DNA from: Citrus sinensis
Lineage: Eukaryota; Streptophyta; Magnoliopsida; Sapindales; Rutaceae
Length of the DNA stretch: 64,000 nucleotides
NCBI RefSeq assembly: GCF_022201045.2
Contig: NC_068562.1
Location: 24,014,501-24,078,500, forward strand
Direction of reading: 5' to 3'
In this document: positions 59,925 through 64,000 of the stretch, one piece after another
How the letters are laid out: each line of letters begins with the position of its first letter
How positions within the stretch are numbered: position 1 is the stretch's first letter
The notes under the pieces: generated by a model
Seen by the model: only the letters and a program-made list of their open reading frames with translations
Told to the model about the DNA's origin: nothing
The model's database searches: none
Program-made: the position numbers and the translations under genes

Positions 59925-60287
59925 ACTTTTCGACATTGCTAGCAATTGCATAGATAAGGCACCTGTTTATGTTTGATGCGAATTTTGGATCATCTGATAA
60001 GTGTAGGCTAAGCATGAGCTTTTTTAAACCAATGGCATTCATATGACGATTTAGCAGAGTTTGTTCTAAGCTTTCAAAACCCTCTTTTGTCTACTCAAAG
60101 TAGAGTTGTATGGATCAAAGCATATAGTTGGGTATGTGTGCCAGACACGTTTCCACGTTTTGGACAGTACACTAGTTTGAGCAACATGTTCGAGTCGGAG
60201 AAATGACAGGATATGATGCAATATGAGTTGTGGCAATGACGAAATCCTGTCCACATGCACATTGGGACTTGTCTTCTTCCTCTCCAT
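59925..60287 (-). pseudogene. F-box/LRR pseudogene G, 5' fragment
   Basis: ATG at 60287 (MERKKTSPNVHVDRISSLP) is followed by an intact F-box core (LILHHILSFLRLEHVAQ, SVLSKTWKRVWHTYP). A one-base loss at about 60066 creates a stop. The shifted frame continues LNRHMNAIGLKKLMLSLHLS and NRCLIYAIASNVEKL and then ends abruptly at about 59925, where the segmental duplication begins. All LRR and tail exons are missing. Confidence 0.8.
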
Positions 60288-60397
60288 AGGAGCGAGTTAC
60301 TGTTAATTAAGTAGCCTTCTAGAAAGAGTATAAACAATCAAGAATTGATACGACATCGCAAAAAATAACTAAAGAGGTTTGATTGAGAAAACTTTAC

Positions 60398-60480
60398 CGT
60401 CTGTAACTAGGCTATGTCAGCAGCATATGGCTGCTGCGTCTGGCAGTGCTCAATTTCTGGTCACCGGCGATATCCCGGGC
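60398..60480 (-). other. Putative 5' UTR exon of pseudogene G
   Basis: The minus-strand ccagaaattgagcactgcca followed by a donor (acg|gtaaag at 60398/60397) matches the leaders at 1560-1665 and 50680-50780. Confidence 0.5.
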
Positions 60481-60659
60481 AAGGGAGCCAGTGAGGGGTT
60501 TACAGCAAAGAGGAGAGGAGAGAGATTGAGAGATCAGAATGGAGTAGATCCGTCGAAGGGTAGCAGAGGTTTCTTTGTGAAGTCTTTTTCTGTGTTTATG
60601 AACATTAGTTTCTTGGGCTGTTGGGCCTGGGAGCTGATAGAGCAAAAGTTAAACTATTA

Positions 60660-62429
60660 GCACCCCTTTAAAACACTCATGAATCCCCTTTTGTACATTT
60701 TCGATTTAAGACAACTGATATTACATAAATAGAAGGAAGATGAAGCAAAGAAGAATGTTATTTGAACCGCAGGAAGACAAAAATATGAATATTATTCATA
60801 CCATAATAATATACAAACATAAAAGATAACAGTATTGTTTGTGTTACAATGATGTCATTTTTATCTTCATGTTATTCGAATGATATTTTCTGGAAGCAAA
60901 ATATGTTTAGTTGGGTTGAGCCAGCGCCTTTGACTGCATGTATTTGAAAAAATGAAGTGAAAACGACGACCAAGATTCATTTTCTTATTTTCTTATGTCA
61001 AACCTAGGTAGTATTATTTAGTTATTTTTTGAGATGCAATATCAATTCTTGATTGTATTAATTAGTTCTTGCTTTCTGGGCAGCAGAAAAAATAGTAAAA
61101 GCATGCTTCAAAAACAAAGCTTTATCTGTTTGAAAATTACCAAAAAAAAAAAAGAGGGCCCCATATAACTTTTTCATTAGCCTATCTTCATAAATCAATT
61201 TTATTTTTGTGTTTATCCGCTGCTTTAGGTCGAAAAACTAAACACAAAATTTATTTAAGGAAAGAATCGAGCTATTGTCATCCACAGAAAGTTCTCTCCA
61301 AACCCCTTTACACTAAATAATTTTGAAAGTAATATCATATTATCATTTCTAAACAATACCTATTTTGATTTCATAAATACCCTTAACCCCGTCTTCACGT
61401 TTCTCTTTTGTAGCAACAATTTGCATATATTGATACACACATCAAATACTCCAAGGCCTACTTGATTGATTTTAAAGAAAATTTATTTAGTTAATTATTT
61501 GAAACTGAATCTTCGGAAACATGTTTATTTAGTTGATCATCTGAATTTAAATCCTTGGAGCGTCTCATATCTCACCTCAATTCAAACAAAAAAATTTATA
61601 TTTATATTATTATTAATTTCACTGGGTTTAACTTAATCCTAAAATTCACATAGAACCGAACACCAAGAAGTAGGAAATACAACAAAAGAAATTAAAAAAC
61701 AAAAAAAAAACTACAAATTTATTTTCTCATTGATATATTAAGATTCATTTTAATAATAAGGAAAAAAAATTTAATCAAGACCTGATGATAAAATAGAATA
61801 TATATCGATGTCGTAATGTGAACAAAATATTGATAGAATAAATAATAATCTTAGTTTGGATTTCATTAAGGTTGTACCAGAGAGTTTGAGATTCGAACTC
61901 GTAACGAAATACAAAACATGGTTTCGTTGACTGACTTGTCACATTATAACTAGAGAAAAATGTACTCTACTGATATCGATAAAATAGACGTCAACCTCTA
62001 CTTGACTGACTTGCGCCCTCAAAAAAATACAGAATTTAATTATTTTAGATGGAAGTTTATTGTCATGCTGAATTATTAAATGTAAATGATAGAGAATAGA
62101 GGCTGTGTTCGTTTTTCAACACACATTTTTTGAAATGTTAAGAGTAGTTGGCTTGCCTTAAATTAATACTCAAAAGCTGTTCGAAAAAAATAAGAAGCTG
62201 TGAATGATTGAATTAGGCCGCTTGGGTATTGTTTTTTAATAAATGAGAATAAAATAATATTTTATAATTGTTATATTTTGAATTTCAGGTGGTTTTTTTT
62301 TTAGTTTGAAATCAGAATAGATCTGAATTTATCTGAATTCTAAATAGATTTGGATGTTTGAATCCAAATAACATATTTTTTTAATCATTAAAAATGAGTA
62401 TTAAGTTTTTTTTTACTAAAAAATCTTGG
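60660..62429. other. Intergenic spacer
   Basis: No supported gene. At 61855-61920 a phrase with gagattcgaactcgtaac resembles a reversed tRNA-type B box and may be another SINE fragment; it is too weak to call. Confidence 0.45.
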
Positions 62430-63978
62430 TTGGTCCCCATACATCACTATGAATATATTCAAGGATCTCACGAGTATCGTGATTAACTGTACCAAACTTG
62501 ACCCTTGTTTTCTTGCCTACTACACAATGCTCACAGAAATTTAATTTATAGGTTTTGGTACCTTTTAAGAGTCCGTGCCTCATCAGAGTTTGTAAAGACT
62601 TCTCGCCAGCATGTCCCAGTCGTACATGCCATAGCTTGGTGGTGTCACTGTGCGCCTTAACAACATTTGCTTCATCAGTTGCCTACTACACAATGCTTAC
62701 ATAAATTTAATTTACAGGTTTTGGTACCTTTTAAGAGTCCATGCCTCATCAGAGTTTGCAAAGACTTCTCGCTAGTATGTCCCAGTCGTACATGCCATAG
62801 CTTGGTGGTGTCACTGTGCACCTTAATAACATTTGCTTCATTAGTTGTACCTCCCTTTAAATAGTACAGATTGTGATGCCGAACCCCTTGCAGAATCACC
62901 ATAGCCCCATGTGTAAACTTTATTGTGCCATCTTCAATGGTAACCTTGTAGCCTTTAGCTTCCAAAGCACCCACAGAAATTAGATTTTTCTTTAAACCTG
63001 GAACAAATCTAACCTCTTTGAGTTCGCTGATCATTCCATCAAACATTTTGAGCTGAATTGTTCCTATCCCCATTGTGCGACAAGGTTGATCATTCCCCAA
63101 CACAACTGCACCGAATTCCAGATTATGAAAATCCGTAAACCATTCCTTAATATGACACAAATGATAGGTTGCTCCATTATCAAGTATTCACTCACTCGAA
63201 TTAGCCACGTATGCTGCAGGAGTAATACTTAATGAATAATCAGAATCTTCATCTTTCCGTGCCATGTTTGCTGCTGCTGGTTTTTTCCCATCTCTATTTT
63301 GAGCCTTTGGACAATCTTTCCTCCAATGACCCTTTTCATGACAAAAGACACACTCGTCTCGAGCTATATTTCTACTTCTCAATTTGGATTGAGAATTCTT
63401 TCCACCACCCTTTTTCTTTTTGTCCATCGCCCAATCTCTACTCATCAAAGCTTTAGACGATGCTCGTTCAGAATTTTTATTATTATTCCAAATCTCCAAG
63501 TTAGTCAATTCTGTGCAAACATCTTTGAAGACGATTACACTCTTCCCATATATCAAGGTAGTCACAAAATGGCTATATTCCTCTGGTAGTGAATGTAACA
63601 GAATCATAGCCTTGACTTCATCCTTAATATCTTCATCAAAATTCTTCAAATCAACAAGTAACTTTTCAAATCTTGAGACATGATCGTGCATTGACACCCT
63701 AGGCTTCATTCGAAAACTATATATTTGGCTTATTGCATGAAGACGATTTTCAAGACTTTCAACAAGTACTTCTCCTCCAATGTACGCCACAAAGTCACTG
63801 TACACTCCTCATCTTTCACCAAGTATTTCATCTCCTTGATCAAACAATATCTGATCTGACCACAAGCTTTCTCGTTCATACGATCCCAAATTTCTTCATC
63901 ATACAAGTGTATTTTATTTTTCAGAACAACATCTAGATCGATTTGAATAAGGGCATCTATAACTTCGCGCCTCCACAT
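62430..63978 (-). pseudogene. Copia gag-protease-integrase fragment
   Basis: Gag begins within the piece from 63978 (WRREVIDALIQIDLD, EEIWDRMNEKACGQIRYCL) and shifts frame near 63740-63800. It continues EVLVESLENRLHAISQIYSF and LHSLPEEYSHFVTTLIYGKS. An intact CCHC knuckle CVFCHEKGHWRKDC lies near 63330. A stop at about 63188 replaces the expected Trp before ILDNGATYHLC, where the protease has Asn for the usual Ser after Asp. Then MDGxI-type sequence, TKLWHVRLGHTSEKSLQTL and a stop at the tandem-duplication junction (about 62675). The family differs from the element at 18791, as both gag and knuckle diverge. Confidence 0.85.
62515..62846. repeat. 166-bp tandem duplication inside the copia fragment
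   Basis: 62515-62680 and 62681-62846 align end to end with about 10 differences, nearly all transitions. The unit covers the GAG-pre-integrase motif (HVRLGHTSEKSLQTL). The junction creates a stop codon. Confidence 0.9.
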
Positions 63979-64000
63979 GCCGAAGTTGATTTTCCCATCA

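Larger units (their letters stand above)
62430..64000 (-). mobile_element. 5' half of a Ty1/copia element, cut by the window edge
   Basis: The minus-strand frames give gag, zinc knuckle, protease and the start of integrase (EILEYIHSDVWGPTKIF near 62430-62490), where the homology stops. Reverse transcriptase and the left LTR are absent, so the left side is a true truncation. The right side (5' LTR) lies beyond the window. Confidence 0.85.

Noticed and set aside
60379..60660. 93-residue plus-strand ORF beside F-box pseudogene G
   Set aside because: Overlaps the conserved 5' leader of the minus-strand gene and has no family resemblance.

Overview
The window is nuclear DNA of a flowering plant. 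It is AT-rich, its genes carry GT-AG introns, and it holds plant-type F-box/LRR genes, a CYP716-like P450, subfamily XII-type LRR receptor kinases and plant Ty1/copia, Ty3/gypsy, hAT and MITE elements. From remembered similarity of the receptor kinases and F-box proteins I would guess Citrus or a close relative (Rutaceae); this is inference and no search was run.

Layout. 1-7 kb: last exon of one F-box/LRR gene, then a decayed F-box/LRR gene (1787-6915) whose last intron holds two copia LTRs arranged head to head. 7-10 kb: a 551-bp fold-back MITE and a 1.96-kb non-coding element with long terminal inverted repeats. 11.5-13.8 kb: a three-exon CYP716-like P450, the only complete-looking host gene. 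16-16.7 kb: a GC-rich hAT-like remnant. 18-39.7 kb: one minus-strand F-box/LRR gene cut into pieces by a 5.0-kb copia element (18791-23824, TSD tattc, in an intron) and a 13.8-kb Tat-type gypsy element (25818-39587, TSD caata, inside an exon). The gypsy 5' LTR carries a 3.0-kb hAT element, and its 3' LTR preserves the empty site. 39.9-45.5 and 54.3-59.9 kb: two copies of a segmental duplication, each with a broken LRR receptor kinase. Between and after them lie three more minus-strand F-box/LRR pseudogenes (46.8-49.2, 49.3-50.6, 59.9-60.3 kb) and a 1.07-kb hAT MITE with a perfect 8-bp TSD. 62.4 kb to the end: the 5' half of another copia element.

The locus reads as a graveyard cluster: interleaved F-box/LRR and receptor-kinase families, both prone to tandem birth and death, broken by point mutation, unequal exchange and nested transposons. 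Insertion order is partly readable: F-box gene, then gypsy, then hAT; copia LTRs (about 97 percent identical) look younger than gypsy LTRs (about 95 percent). Only the P450, the receptor-kinase catalytic region at 57.4-59.2 kb and the F-box terminal exons still have sizeable intact coding potential. I found no tRNA or rRNA gene, CRISPR array or bacterial-type system. The features most worth following are the antisense accessory ORF and 119-bp tandem array of the gypsy element, the unnamed Cys-rich tail shared by the F-box genes, the long-TIR element at 8-10 kb, and the C-to-T bias of stop codons in the gypsy element.
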